This document shows positions 34,536 through 44,217 of a DNA stretch of 64,000 nt, piece by piece; the first letter of the stretch is position 1; the number at the start of each line of letters is the position of its first letter. Below the pieces are notes generated by a model. The model was not told the DNA's origin, made no database searches, and was given only the letters and a program-made list of their open reading frames with translations. The stretch is from assembly GCA_035626815.1 (NCBI GenBank), contig DASPMY010000038.1, positions 118,055 to 182,054 on the forward strand. The letters run 5' to 3'. A program made the position numbers and the translations under genes. The DNA comes from Croceibacterium_A sp035626815. GTDB lineage: Bacteria > Pseudomonadota > Alphaproteobacteria > Sphingomonadales > Sphingomonadaceae.

Positions 34536-35317
34536 GGCGCGGCCGGCGGGTCCTGCTCGAGCTGCGCCAGGTACGCGCGCGCGGTGGCGGCGGCCTCGCT
34601 GTCGGGCTCGATCGCGATCACCGAGCGCCAGCTCGCCGCGGCGGCTTCCTCGCGCCCGCCGAGCATGGCGATGACGCCGGCCTCGAGCCCCGTCTCCGGG
34701 TAGTCCGGGGCCAGCGCAGCAGCGGTCTGGATGAAGTTTTGCGCCTCGTCGAGCTTGCCCAGGCGGCGGGCCAGCGTGGCCGAGAGCAGCCAGGCGTAGG
34801 GGCTTTGCGCGTCGAGCGCGCGCGCGCGCGCGAGCACCGCCTCGGCCTCGGCGGTCTCGCCCTGCAACACCAGCGCGCGGGCCCGGTCGATCTGGACGAT
34901 CGCTTGCAGGCCGGCGTCGCCGGTCGCCTCGGCGTCACCGGTCGCCAGGGCGAGCGCGAGCAGGGCCGCGGCGGCGCGCTCTTCGGCCAGCGCGGCGTTG
35001 CCGGCCATCGTCGCCAGCTGCGCGCGGCGGAAACGCGCGGACTCGGGCGCCGCCTCGCGCGCGGCCAGGAAGGCGCGCTCGGCGGCTTCCCAGCGCAGCA
35101 GCGCGGTATAGGCGATCCCGAGGCACTGCTGCGGATAGCTCGTCTCCGCCCCGCTCGTCTCGGCGGCCCACCGCCCGGCCTCGGCGATGGCGTTCGCCGG
35201 ATCGCTGCGCGCCTGGTCCATGCATGCTTCGAGCCGGTCCTCGGCCACGGTGCGCGGCGCGGCGGGCGGTGCGTCGGCGACGGTTTGCGCCAAGGCGAAG
35301 AGGACGGCGGCGATCAT
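34532..35317 (-). CDS. TPR-containing protein, probably exported
   Basis: 261 residues, almost entirely alanine-rich helices. An N-terminal hydrophobic stretch (MIAAVLFALAQTVADAPPA) looks like a short signal peptide. At least four TPR-like units can be traced, e.g. AAERAFLAAREAAPESARFR, EAEAVLARARALDAQSPYAW, and LDEAQNFIQTAAALAPDYPE. TPR domains mediate protein contacts; the partner is unknown. It is 10 bp downstream of the alpha/beta hydrolase and overlaps the oxidoreductase, so the three are probably one transcript. Confidence 0.82.
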   Translation of the reverse strand: MIAAVLFALAQTVADAPPAAPRTVAEDRLEACMDQARSDPANAIAEAGRWAAETSGAETSYPQQCLGIAYTALLRWEAAERAFLAAREAAPESARFRRAQLATMAGNAALAEERAAAALLALALATGDAEATGDAGLQAIVQIDRARALVLQGETAEAEAVLARARALDAQSPYAWLLSATLARRLGKLDEAQNFIQTAAALAPDYPETGLEAGVIAMLGGREEAAAASWRSVIAIEPDSEAAATARAYLAQLEQDPPAAP

Positions 35318-35327
35318 AAGCGGGCTT

Positions 35328-36059
35328 TCAGGCGATCGCCCCGACGGTGCGCAGCAGCAGGGCGATGTCGCTGTCGCGCGACAGGCGATGGTCGCCTCCC
35401 TTGACCAGCGTCACCTGCACATCGAGTGAACGCACAGCGCGGGCGAGCCGCAGCGAGACTTCGGGGGGCACGTCGGCATCGTCCTGCCCGTGCAGCAGCC
35501 ACACCGGGCACTCGAGCGCGATCGCGCCGCCGAGCAGACGGTGCGCTTGGCCGTCGGCCCAAAAGCCGGGGTACGTGGGGGTCGGGTCCGGGCCGTAGGG
35601 ATTGTCCTCGAACACCGTCTCCCCGGCGGCGAGGCGCGCCTTCTGCTCCACGCCGTAGCCCCACTCGGTGAAGTCGGGCGCCGCGGCGATGCCGACGAGC
35701 CCGGCGACGCGCGGCCCGAGCGCGCGCGCCACGAGCAGCATCAGCCAGCCGCCCATCGACGAGCCGACGAGCACGAGCGGGCCGGCGACGCGGTGGTCGA
35801 TCAGCGCTAGGACCTCCTCCGCCCACCGGCTCAGCGTGCCCTGCGCGAAATCACCGGGGCTTTCGCCGCAACCGGAGTAGTCGAGCAGCAGGCACTCGCG
35901 CCGCCGGGCCTCGGCCCAGGCGAGCAGGGCGGTCGCCTTGCTCCCCGCCATGTCCGACCGGTAGCCCGGCAGGAAAACGACCGCCGGGCCCTCTCCGGGT
36001 TCGTGGCGGTAGGCGATGCGGCGGCCATCGGGCATCGAGTGGAAGCGGGGCGCTGCCAT
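35328..36059 (-). CDS. Alpha/beta hydrolase (ABHD10/acyl-thioesterase-like)
   Basis: 243 residues. The nucleophile elbow is GSSMGGW, the oxyanion loop FLPGYRSDM, and the catalytic Asp and His are in LLHGQDDADVP and KGGDHRLSR. The overall pattern is like the bacterial relatives of ABHD10, which cleave thioesters such as S-acylated cysteine, but esterase activity is equally possible. No signal peptide. First gene of the hydrolase-TPR-oxidoreductase run; 49 bp separate it from the sugar transferase upstream. Confidence 0.88.
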   Translation of the reverse strand: MAAPRFHSMPDGRRIAYRHEPGEGPAVVFLPGYRSDMAGSKATALLAWAEARRRECLLLDYSGCGESPGDFAQGTLSRWAEEVLALIDHRVAGPLVLVGSSMGGWLMLLVARALGPRVAGLVGIAAAPDFTEWGYGVEQKARLAAGETVFEDNPYGPDPTPTYPGFWADGQAHRLLGGAIALECPVWLLHGQDDADVPPEVSLRLARAVRSLDVQVTLVKGGDHRLSRDSDIALLLRTVGAIA

Positions 36060-36108
36060 CGCCGGCAGATGGCGGCGCCAACCGCGAAGGGCAACCCCTT
36101 GGCCGGCG

Positions 36109-37515
36109 TCAATAGGCGCGCTCGTGCACCAGCACGCCGAAGGTGCGCAACACGATGGCGATGTCGCGCCACAGCGTCCACCCGGCGAGGTATTCGAGAT
36201 CGGCCTGCAGCCGTGCAGCCAAGTCCGACTCGCAATCGGTCGCGCCGCGGAAGCCGCGGATCTGCGCCAGGCCGGTGAGGCCGGGGCGGAGCGAATGGCG
36301 CTGCCAATAGCGGTTGTCGACCTGCCAGAACAGCTTGTCGCCCGCCTGCGAGCCGAGCGCGTGCGGCCGCGGGCCGACGATGCTCATGTCGCCGCGCAGC
36401 ACGTTGATCAGCTGCGGCAGCTCGTCGAGGCTGGTGCCGCGCAGAAACCGGCCGATGCGGGTCACACGGTCGTCGCCGCGCCCGACCGAGCGCAGACCTT
36501 CCGCGTCGCTCCGGTCGCAACGCATCGTCCGCAACTTGTAGATCGAGAAGAACCGGTTGTGCCGGCCCAGCCGCCGCTGCTTGAACAGGATCGGTCCCCC
36601 GTCCTCGAGCTTGATCGCCGCCATGGCGAGCAGCAGCACGGGCGACAGCACGATCAGGCCCAGCCCCGACACGGCGAGGTCGAAGATTCGCTTGGCCGCG
36701 CGCGCGCGGATGCCGAGCGGACCGGTCGACACGAGCAGGCTCGAGACGTCGGCGTCCTGCCGGTGGATGACGCCGAGCACGCCGATGTCGCGCACCAGCT
36801 CGCTGGTCACTTCGCCATGCACGCCCGAGCCCTTGAGGACCTGCACCCACGCGCCACGATCCCGGTCGGGGCAGTTAACGATCACCTCGTCCATATTGCG
36901 CAAGTACCGCGCGAGCCGGTCGAGCGCGTGCGGATCGTCGAGCGCCGGGGTCAAGCCCAGCTCCAGCGCATCGATGCGATAGGCATGGGGCACCGCCACC
37001 GGCGGCCCTCCGGCGTCGATCAACAGGCGATTCAGCGGCGTGGGGCCCCATTGCCGGGCGATCCAGCGCGTCACGGCGACGCGGGCCGCGACCATGCCGA
37101 ACGCGGCGAGGATCAGCCCGGCGGCGAAGATCGCCCGCGACAGGTTGGCGTTGAGCTTGACGAAGAACAGCAGGAAGTTGAGCAACGCGCCCGAAATCAG
37201 CAGCGCCGAGATCGCCCGCAAGCTGCTGGCGCGCCAGTCGGTCAGGGCGCTCAGCGAATAAGTCCCGTTGTACAGCGCTATGGTCACGAACACGGGCATC
37301 AGCAGCTGGGCGACGATAAACGGCGCCAGCTTCTCGGCGCTGCCGAAATAGAGGTAGCCGGCGAGCGCGCAGGCACCGAACAGCAGCGCGACGTCGGCCA
37401 GCATCTGGAACAAGTAGATGCGCAGCCGGCGGCGCTCGAGCGAGGGGGCAAGCCCCGCCTCGGGCGCTGGCTGCGGCGGCGTGCCGAGCTCAATGATTAC
37501 CGCCGGCGCATTCAC
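36109..37515 (-). CDS. Polyprenyl-phosphate hexose-1-phosphate transferase (exopolysaccharide initiating)
   Basis: 468 residues. The N-terminal half has four to five helices (from about residue 33) and a Rossmann-like CoA-binding-type domain. The C-terminal bacterial sugar transferase domain starts KRIFDLAVSGLGLIVLSPVL and includes FFSIYKLRTM, GTSLDELPQL, and SIVGPRPHAL with catalytic Asp/Glu. The enzyme loads the first sugar phosphate onto undecaprenyl phosphate to start polysaccharide assembly. It is alone here, without polymerase or flippase genes; galU at 44790 provides the UDP-glucose precursor. Confidence 0.94.
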   Translation of the reverse strand: MNAPAVIIELGTPPQPAPEAGLAPSLERRRLRIYLFQMLADVALLFGACALAGYLYFGSAEKLAPFIVAQLLMPVFVTIALYNGTYSLSALTDWRASSLRAISALLISGALLNFLLFFVKLNANLSRAIFAAGLILAAFGMVAARVAVTRWIARQWGPTPLNRLLIDAGGPPVAVPHAYRIDALELGLTPALDDPHALDRLARYLRNMDEVIVNCPDRDRGAWVQVLKGSGVHGEVTSELVRDIGVLGVIHRQDADVSSLLVSTGPLGIRARAAKRIFDLAVSGLGLIVLSPVLLLAMAAIKLEDGGPILFKQRRLGRHNRFFSIYKLRTMRCDRSDAEGLRSVGRGDDRVTRIGRFLRGTSLDELPQLINVLRGDMSIVGPRPHALGSQAGDKLFWQVDNRYWQRHSLRPGLTGLAQIRGFRGATDCESDLAARLQADLEYLAGWTLWRDIAIVLRTFGVLVHERAY

Positions 37516-37648
37516 CGCTATCCACCCCCCCAGCTGGATTTGGCTGCCGATGCCTTTAACTACGTAGATTCACATAACCGATCAGGCGGCGATTGCCACG
37601 CGAATTTGGACGCCTGCGCGAGCCGTCTCGCCATCGGCCTGTGGAAAT

Positions 37649-38695
37649 CTAGCGGCGCGGCGAGGCGAAGCGGGCGATCTCGGCCAGTTCCTGCGCCAGC
37701 AGCAGCTCGGCCGCCTGGCTGTTGGCGAGCAGCGCCCGGTGCAGCCCGGCGAGCCGCTGCACCAGCCGCTCGAGCTTGCGCGCGTTCCAGCGCTGGAGTT
37801 GCACCGCCAGGTCCTTGCGGTCGCGCCAGAACACCCGGTGGGCCTTCTGCTCGGCGTCGAGCAGGTCGTTGACCCGTCCGCCGAGACCGAGGCGGGCGGA
37901 GAGTTGCGCCAGCTGGGCCGCGCGGCGCTCGATCGCCAGCAGCACCCCGACGGGGTTGAGCGACACCTCGCGCAGCCGGCGAAGCTCACCCGGCAGGCGG
38001 CCGGCCTCGCCCGACAGCACTGCGTTGACCAGCGGCATGAAGCCGTCCTCCTCGGTCTTGGCGCCGATCGCGTCGACCGCTTCCTCGTCGGCCAGGCGCG
38101 GCGCTTGCGGGGAGGCGTCAAGATAGAGCGCGAGCTTGGTGACCTCGGACTGCGCCAGGCGGATGTCGAGCCCGACCGCGCGGGCGATGCGCTCGGCCAG
38201 GTCCCCGCCCAAGCGCAGGCCCGCGGCGTCGGCCATGGCCCGGACCTCGCGGGTCACGCTGGCGAGGTCGGGCGGATGGAACATCGCCACCAGCGCATCC
38301 GCCCGCTTCTCGAGCAGCTTGGCCGTGCGCGACTTGTCGGTGGCCGAGCTGGCGACGATCAGCACCGGGCAGGCGCCTTCGGCTTCGCCGGCGTCGATCA
38401 CCTGGAGATAGGTGCTGACCGCGTCGTGCGCCTCGTCGCCGCTCGCGCGCACAAGGATGTGCCGGGTGCCGCCGAACAGCGAGACCGAGCGCGCCTCGTC
38501 GCCGAGCCGCACCGGGTCGGAGCGCAAGTCGCCGCCCGACAGCTCGACGCGCTCACCGGAATCGGGCAGCATCGCCGCGAGCTTGGCCGCGGCCGCGGCG
38601 GCGCCGGCTTCGTCGGGGCCGCAGAATAGCGCGATGCGGGCTTGCTGCGCGGCGCGCGGCGCGACGGCCGCGAAGTCGCGTTGCGTCGCTTTCAC
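37649..38695 (-). CDS. holA: DNA polymerase III subunit delta
   Basis: 348 residues. The clamp-loader subunit that opens the beta ring. The Rossmann-like N-terminal domain includes LFCGPDEAGAAAAAAKLAA and FGGTRHILVRA; the C-terminal collar domain includes FWRDRKDLAVQLQRW. Sequence is typical of alphaproteobacterial HolA. It overlaps lptE by 4 bp, in the conserved order leuS-lptE-holA. Confidence 0.93.
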   Translation of the reverse strand: MKATQRDFAAVAPRAAQQARIALFCGPDEAGAAAAAAKLAAMLPDSGERVELSGGDLRSDPVRLGDEARSVSLFGGTRHILVRASGDEAHDAVSTYLQVIDAGEAEGACPVLIVASSATDKSRTAKLLEKRADALVAMFHPPDLASVTREVRAMADAAGLRLGGDLAERIARAVGLDIRLAQSEVTKLALYLDASPQAPRLADEEAVDAIGAKTEEDGFMPLVNAVLSGEAGRLPGELRRLREVSLNPVGVLLAIERRAAQLAQLSARLGLGGRVNDLLDAEQKAHRVFWRDRKDLAVQLQRWNARKLERLVQRLAGLHRALLANSQAAELLLAQELAEIARFASPRR

Positions 38696-39183
38696 CGCTC
38701 CGGGCGCAGGGTCAGCGTCAGCCGGGTGACGATGCGGTCGGCCACGGCGACGGCGAGGTTCTCGAGCGCGGTATCCTCGGCGGCGATCGTCGCGAACTCG
38801 GACGAGACCACGTCGATGCCGGCGTCGGAGCCCGCGGTGGCATCGACCATGATGGCGCCGCTCGACAGGTCGACCAGCTGGTAGCGCGCGCGCAGAGTGC
38901 GGCGCTCGCGCCCGACCGTCTCGTCGGTCAGCAGGCCAAGCCCTTCGAGGTCGTCGTCGAGCAGCACGTCGAGCCGGTAGCGCGGTGCGGCCGCGGCGCC
39001 GCTCTGGGCCAGCCGGTCACGCAGCGCGTTGCGCACGAGCCAGCCGGCGCGGCCCTCGATCGGGGCGACATCGACCGCGGCCAGGCCTTGCGCCACCGCG
39101 CCGTCGCCACCGCCGGCATACATCGGCGAGAGACCGCAGCCGCCGAGCCCCACGAGCAGCAGCAGGGGGGCGAGCGCCCTCAT
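38692..39183 (-). CDS. lptE: LPS-assembly lipoprotein
   Basis: 163 residues. A lipobox (LLVGLGGC) ends a short signal peptide, giving an outer-membrane lipoprotein that plugs LptD during lipopolysaccharide insertion. The conserved YRLDVLLDDDLEGLG and RARYQLVDLSSGAIM segments form the small alpha/beta domain. Both ends overlap neighbours (leuS and holA), indicating translational coupling. Confidence 0.9.
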   Translation of the reverse strand: MRALAPLLLLVGLGGCGLSPMYAGGGDGAVAQGLAAVDVAPIEGRAGWLVRNALRDRLAQSGAAAAPRYRLDVLLDDDLEGLGLLTDETVGRERRTLRARYQLVDLSSGAIMVDATAGSDAGIDVVSSEFATIAAEDTALENLAVAVADRIVTRLTLTLRPER

Positions 39184-41708
39184 GCGACGATGTTGACCAG
39201 CCGGTCGGGCACGACGATCACCTTGCGCACTTCGGCTCCCTCGAGGAACCGCTGGACCTTCTCACTCGCCAGCGCAAGCGCCTCCAGCTCCTCTCGCGGC
39301 AGGCCCCTGGGCGCCATCAGCGTGTCGCGCAGCTTGCCCTTGACCTGGACGGCGATGGTCACCTCGTCGTCGACGAGCAAGGCCGGGTCGGCCTCGGGCC
39401 AGGCCGCTTCGGCGACGAGGCCGAGGCCGAGGCCGATATTGAAATGCTCGCGCGCTTCCTCCGCCAGGTGCGGCATCATCGGCGCGATCAGCAACAGCAG
39501 CGTGGAGATCGCGTTCGAGCGGCTGGCTGAAGGCGGCGCTTTCTCGATGGCCGCGGTCAGCTCGTAAATGCGGGCGACCGCCTTGTTGAAGGCGAGCGCT
39601 TCGATGTCTGCCGCCACCGCGGCCACCGTTTGATGAACCTTGCGGTCGAGCGCCCTGTCGTCGACGGCGTCCGCGCCCGCGCCGCCCAGCCCACATTGCC
39701 CGAACAGACGCCACAGGCGCTGGACGAACCGGCCGCAGCCCTCGATCCCGCTGTCCGACCACGGCAGGTCGCGCTCGGGCGGGCTGTCGGAGAGCATGAA
39801 CCAGCGCACCGCGTCGGCACCGAAGCGGTCGACCATGTCGTCGGGGTCGACGACGTTCTTCTTCGACTTCGACATCTTCTCGACCCGGCCGACGGTGACC
39901 GGCCGGCCATCGGCGATCGCGACCCAGTCGTCGCCGTCCCGGCGCACCTCCCCCGGCGAGAGCCAGCTGCCGTCGCCCGCGCGGTAGGTCTCGTGCGTGA
40001 CCATGCCCTGGGTGAACAGGCTGGCGAACGGCTCGTTCACGTCGAGCTGACCGATATGGGCGAGCGCCCGGGTCCAGAAGCGGGCGTAGAGCAAGTGCAG
40101 GATCGCGTGCTCGATGCCGCCGATGTACTGCTCGACCGGCAGCCATCGGGCGACTTCCGCGCGGTCGAACGGCCTGTCCGCCGGCTGGCTGGCGAAGCGC
40201 AGGAAGTACCACGAGCTGTTGACGAACGTATCGAGCGTGTCGGTCTCGCGCTCGGCCGCGGCACCGCATTGCGGGCAGGCCACGTGCTTCCAGGTGGGAT
40301 GGCGGACGAGCGGGTTGCCGGGGGTCGTGAAATCGACGTCTTCGGGCAAAGTGACCGGCAGCTGGTCCTTGGGCACCGGCACCACCCCGCACGCGGCGCA
40401 ATGGATGAACGGAATCGGCGTGCCCCAGTAGCGCTGGCGGGAAACGCCCCAGTCGCGCAGCCGCCACACGGTCTTGCCCTCGCCCCAGCCTCCGCCCTGG
40501 GCGCGGTCGATGACCGCGCGCTTGGCTTCGGCGACGCCCATCCCGTCGATGAAGCCCGAGTTGACCAGAACGCCGTCGCCCGGCTCGGCTTCGCTCAGCG
40601 GCGCGTCCGCTTCGGCAGCCGAGGGGGCGACCACCCGCACGATCGGCAGGCCGTACTTGCGGGCGAAGTCGAAGTCGCGCTGGTCGTGTCCTGGCACCGC
40701 CATGATCGCGCCGGTGCCGTATTCCATCAGCACGAAGTTGGCGATGAACACCGGCAGCCTGGCGCCGGTGAACGGATGGATCGCGCCGATGCCGGTATCG
40801 AAGCCGAGCTTCTCGGCCGTCTCCAGCTCGGCTGCCGTCGTGCCGCCGCGCTTGCACAGTTCTATGAACTTCGCCGCGTCGCAATTGTACATCGCGACGT
40901 CCTGCGCCAGCGGGTGATCGGGCGCGACCGCGACGAAGCTGGCGCCGAACACGGTGTCCGGCCGGGTGGTGTAGACCTCGACGCTGCCACCGTTGGTCAG
41001 GTCGAAGCGGAACTGCAGGCCCTCGCTCTTGCCGATCCAGTTCTCCTGCATCAGGCGGACCTTCTCGGGCCAGCCGTCGAGCTCGCCGAGGCCGTCGAGC
41101 AGCTCCTGGGCGAACGCGGTTATCTTGAGGAACCACTGGTCGAGCTGCCGCTTTTCGACCAGCGCGCCGGAGCGCCAGCCACGGCCGTCGATGACCTGCT
41201 CGTTGGCGAGCACGGTCTGGTCGACCGGATCCCAGTTGACCGCGCTCTGGCGACGATAGACCAGCCCGGCCTGGTAAAGATCGATGAACAGCGCCTGCTC
41301 GTGCCCGTAGTAGTTCGGGTCGCAGGTGGCGAGCTCGCGGCTCCAGTCGAGCGCGAAGCCGAGGCGCTTCAGCTGGCCGCGCATGGTGTCGATGTTGTGG
41401 TAGGTCCAGCCGGCCGGGTGGACGCCCTTTTCCATCGCCGCGTTCTCGGCCGGCATGCCGAACGCGTCCCAGCCCATCGGATGCAGCACCTCGTGCCCGG
41501 TCATCCGCTTGTAGCGCGCCAGCACGTCGCCCATTGTGTAGTTGCGCACGTGGCCGACGTGGATGCGCCCGGACGGGTACGGGAACATCTCGAGCACGTA
41601 GCTCTTCGGCTTGTTGCTGGCGCTGTCGGCCGCGAAGCAGCGCGCTTCGTCCCAGGCACGCTGCCAGCGCCCGTCGGCGTGCGACGGATCGAAGCGCTGC
41701 TCGGTCAT
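39180..41708 (-). CDS. leuS: Leucyl-tRNA synthetase
   Basis: 842 residues. Class I synthetase with PYPSGRIHVGHVRNY (HIGH region) near residue 43, the CP1 editing domain, and KMSKSKKN (KMSKS) near residue 622. The C-terminal anticodon-binding and Leu-specific domains complete the protein. A zinc-type CAACGV/CPQCGA region lies in the middle. It starts 15 bp after the DUF3576 lipoprotein gene and its stop overlaps lptE. Confidence 0.98.
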   Translation of the reverse strand: MTEQRFDPSHADGRWQRAWDEARCFAADSASNKPKSYVLEMFPYPSGRIHVGHVRNYTMGDVLARYKRMTGHEVLHPMGWDAFGMPAENAAMEKGVHPAGWTYHNIDTMRGQLKRLGFALDWSRELATCDPNYYGHEQALFIDLYQAGLVYRRQSAVNWDPVDQTVLANEQVIDGRGWRSGALVEKRQLDQWFLKITAFAQELLDGLGELDGWPEKVRLMQENWIGKSEGLQFRFDLTNGGSVEVYTTRPDTVFGASFVAVAPDHPLAQDVAMYNCDAAKFIELCKRGGTTAAELETAEKLGFDTGIGAIHPFTGARLPVFIANFVLMEYGTGAIMAVPGHDQRDFDFARKYGLPIVRVVAPSAAEADAPLSEAEPGDGVLVNSGFIDGMGVAEAKRAVIDRAQGGGWGEGKTVWRLRDWGVSRQRYWGTPIPFIHCAACGVVPVPKDQLPVTLPEDVDFTTPGNPLVRHPTWKHVACPQCGAAAERETDTLDTFVNSSWYFLRFASQPADRPFDRAEVARWLPVEQYIGGIEHAILHLLYARFWTRALAHIGQLDVNEPFASLFTQGMVTHETYRAGDGSWLSPGEVRRDGDDWVAIADGRPVTVGRVEKMSKSKKNVVDPDDMVDRFGADAVRWFMLSDSPPERDLPWSDSGIEGCGRFVQRLWRLFGQCGLGGAGADAVDDRALDRKVHQTVAAVAADIEALAFNKAVARIYELTAAIEKAPPSASRSNAISTLLLLIAPMMPHLAEEAREHFNIGLGLGLVAEAAWPEADPALLVDDEVTIAVQVKGKLRDTLMAPRGLPREELEALALASEKVQRFLEGAEVRKVIVVPDRLVNIVA

Positions 41709-41723
41709 GGCCTGGTTCCTAGG

Positions 41724-42200
41724 TTAGCCGATCGCGGAGCGGCGCAAGTCGCGCGCCTTGGTGAGGATGATGTCCTCGAGCTTCTGCACGGTGGCGGCCT
41801 GGACCGGGGCGGCGACCCACGCGCCGCCCTGCAGCACCTCGCGGCTGGCGGCGACCCGCAGCGCATCGGCGCGCAAGTCCTGGTCGAGGATCGACACCGA
41901 GAGCTTCACGCGTTCGCCCGGGTTCTGCGGGTTGGCGTACCAGTCGGTCACGATCACCCCGCCGGCGCTGTCGGCCTGGGTCAGCGGCATGAACGACAGC
42001 GTCTCGAGGCTGGCGCGCCACAAGTAGGAGTTGACGCCGATCGCCGTCACTTGCGCGGCGGCGAGATCGGCCTCGGGCCGCTCGTTGCCGCCGCCGCAGC
42101 CGGCGAGGCCGAGCCCGAGCGCGCCGAGCAGCAGCCCGCGAGCGCATGCCCGAACCAGGCGCGGGCGGCGGGTATCGGCGGGGAGGGTCTGCAAAGCCAT
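41724..42200 (-). CDS. DUF3576 lipoprotein
   Basis: 158 residues. Signal peptide with lipobox LGLAGC at about residues 30-35 after a basic N-terminus. The DUF3576 core (IGVNSYLWRASLETLSFMPL, GVIVTDWYANPQNPGERVKL) is strongly conserved in Alphaproteobacteria, nearly always before leuS as here. No biochemical function is known to me; its location suggests an envelope role linked to LptE. Confidence 0.9.
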   Translation of the reverse strand: MALQTLPADTRRPRLVRACARGLLLGALGLGLAGCGGGNERPEADLAAAQVTAIGVNSYLWRASLETLSFMPLTQADSAGGVIVTDWYANPQNPGERVKLSVSILDQDLRADALRVAASREVLQGGAWVAAPVQAATVQKLEDIILTKARDLRRSAIG

Positions 42201-42538
42201 TCTCGGTCCAGTTCCTGTTCGGGGCCGTTGCCTGTTTCGGTGCGCCCGAGAGCGCCTCTATAGCGCAGTTGGGCGGGCGGCAAGGTGGCGCGAGGCCGCT
42301 CCGTCGTTGAGCTTGGGCGCGCTGAACGCGGGCTTAATCCACGGCAGGCTGTGGAGAGCCTGCAACAGTTGGGAAAAAGCGACTCCGCCGCCGGGCAGTG
42401 GACTCGCAAACGCCCTTGAGAAGGCCTAGCTTCCGGTCGTCGAGAGACTCGGGCGCGAAACCCCGGGAAGGTCAGGAACCGTTAAGGCCCGATCTGCGTC
42501 TCTCGGGTGGGAAACGGGGCGCATAGGGGCTCTTCGCC
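42201..42538. other. Divergent intergenic region
   Basis: 338 bp between the DUF3576 operon and the gene at 42539. It should hold the promoters of both, but I see no hexamer pair that stands out. No RNA gene, terminator or repeat was recognised. Confidence 0.5.
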
Positions 42539-43297
42539 GTGGCTAGGAAATTGGCATCGCGCAAATCGGGCCGGCTGGCAGCGACACTCGCTGCCGGCGC
42601 GCTCGTGCTCGCGGGCCTGCCGACCGCCGGTTTTGCCCTCGGCGCCCTGGGCGAAGGCGACAGCCTGGACGGTGCCGGCACTTTCGCCGCGCTGACCCCC
42701 GCCTCGGTCGATCCCCAGCTGGCCGCATTCGTCGCCGAGCGGACGACCGGCCATGCGCGGCTGATGCGTTTCACGCCAGCCGGCGTGGCCGACCGGCCCG
42801 GCCGCTCGGTCACGGTGGCGGTTCGCGTCGACGACGAGGCGGCGCGGGCGATCTCGGTGCGCGCGGCGATCGAGGCGGCGCAGGAACAGGTCGCCGGCGA
42901 TCCGGGCGTGCGCATCGCGCCGACGCCGTACAACCTCGGACTGTCGCGCGGATATCGCAGCTTCGCCAAGGCCACCCCGGTGGTCTCGCGGACGCTGTCC
43001 GACGCCAGCATTCCCGACCTCGCCGAGTTCCGCCCGAGCCCCGGCGTGCGGGAGGAGCAGAGCCGCTTCGCCGGCCGCATCGCGCTCGACGAGCAGACCA
43101 AGACCGGCGCCGCGCCGCGCACGATCGAACGCAGCGACCAGTCCGTCGACTTGGCCGGCAGCTATCGCCTGACCCGCAATCTCGATGTCACCGCCGGCGT
43201 GCGCTACTCGCAGGAGCGCGATCGCCTCGCGCCGCTGGCCGATTCCGCCAAGCAGGACAGCCAAGCCGTCTACGTCGGAACCCAGTTCCGCTTCTGA
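42539..43297 (+). CDS. Exported protein with beta-barrel-like C-terminus, function unknown
   Basis: 252 residues with a GTG start and a signal peptide (hydrophobic residues 13-34). The middle is low-complexity Ala/Arg-rich. The last 45 residues, with YRLTRNLDVTAGVRYSQERD and a final AVYVGTQFRF, have the alternating pattern and terminal Phe of outer-membrane barrel strands. The rest is too short for a full barrel. Start choice rests on the signal peptide. No domain recognised. Confidence 0.75.
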   Translation: MARKLASRKSGRLAATLAAGALVLAGLPTAGFALGALGEGDSLDGAGTFAALTPASVDPQLAAFVAERTTGHARLMRFTPAGVADRPGRSVTVAVRVDDEAARAISVRAAIEAAQEQVAGDPGVRIAPTPYNLGLSRGYRSFAKATPVVSRTLSDASIPDLAEFRPSPGVREEQSRFAGRIALDEQTKTGAAPRTIERSDQSVDLAGSYRLTRNLDVTAGVRYSQERDRLAPLADSAKQDSQAVYVGTQFRF

Positions 43298-43321
43298 GCC
43301 CCCGGCGCTCGTTGCAATGGA

Positions 43322-43342
43322 CCCCGCCACGGCGGGGTTTTT
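43322..43342 (+). terminator. Rho-independent terminator
   Basis: CCCCGC and GCGGGG pair around CACG and are followed by TTTTT, 25 bp after the stop of the preceding gene. Confidence 0.8.
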
Positions 43343-43412
43343 CTTTGGCGCGCGGCAACCGCGGCCTTACGAACACGTTCAAGCCGAGCAACAGCAGAAC
43401 AGGGGACAGGAT

Positions 43413-44135
43413 ATGGCACGCGTAGCGATCGTCACCGGCGGCACCCGCGGCATCGGCCGCGCCATCAGCGAAGCGCTCAAGGCGGAAGGCCTGACGGTGG
43501 TCGCCAACTACGCCGGCAACGAAGAGAAAGCGCGCGCCTTCAGCGACGAGACCGGCATCGCGGCGTACAAGTGGGACGTCGGCGATCACCAGGCGACGCT
43601 CGCCGGCTGCCGTCAGGTCGAGGACGAGGTCGGCCCGGTCGACGTGCTGGTCAACAACGCCGGCATCACCCGCGACGGCACGCTGCTCAAGATGAGCTTC
43701 GAGGACTGGTACGACGTGATGCGCATCAACCTCGGCGGGTGCTTCAACATGGCCAAGGCGTGCTTCCCCGGGATGAAGGAGCGCGGCTGGGGTCGGATCG
43801 TCAACATCGGCTCGATCAACGGCCAGGCCGGGCAATACGGCCAGGTCAACTACGCCGCAGCCAAGAGCGGCATCCACGGCTTCACCAAGGCGCTGGCGCA
43901 GGAAGGCGCGCGCTTCGGCATCACCGTCAATGCCATTGCCCCGGGCTACATCGACACCGACATGGTTGCCGCGGTGCCCGAGAACGTGCTCGAGAAGATC
44001 GTTGCGCGGATTCCGGTCGGCCGGCTTGGCCATGCCGAGGAGATCGCCCGCGCGGTGACGTTCCTCGCCTCGGACAATGCCGGGTTCATCACCGGCTCGA
44101 CGATGTCGATCAACGGCGGCCAGCACATGTATTGA
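43413..44135 (+). CDS. phaB: Acetoacetyl-CoA reductase
   Basis: 240 residues. A short-chain dehydrogenase that makes (R)-3-hydroxybutyryl-CoA with NADPH for polyhydroxyalkanoate. Cofactor motif TGGTRGIG at residues 8-15, NNAG, catalytic Ser (NIGSINGQAGQYGQ) and Tyr/Lys (NYAAAKSG), and the PhaB-type C-terminus NAGFITGSTMSINGGQHMY. The ATG has AGGGGACAGG upstream. phaA and phaC are not in the window, so the PHA role is by homology. Confidence 0.93.
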   Translation: MARVAIVTGGTRGIGRAISEALKAEGLTVVANYAGNEEKARAFSDETGIAAYKWDVGDHQATLAGCRQVEDEVGPVDVLVNNAGITRDGTLLKMSFEDWYDVMRINLGGCFNMAKACFPGMKERGWGRIVNIGSINGQAGQYGQVNYAAAKSGIHGFTKALAQEGARFGITVNAIAPGYIDTDMVAAVPENVLEKIVARIPVGRLGHAEEIARAVTFLASDNAGFITGSTMSINGGQHMY

Positions 44136-44217
44136 AGGTGTGACAGCACCGCCGGGCTCGGCCAGCCGGTCGGCGGCGGCTTTGCCGTCGCCGCGCCTGG
44201 CTGCTACTCCGCAAGGA

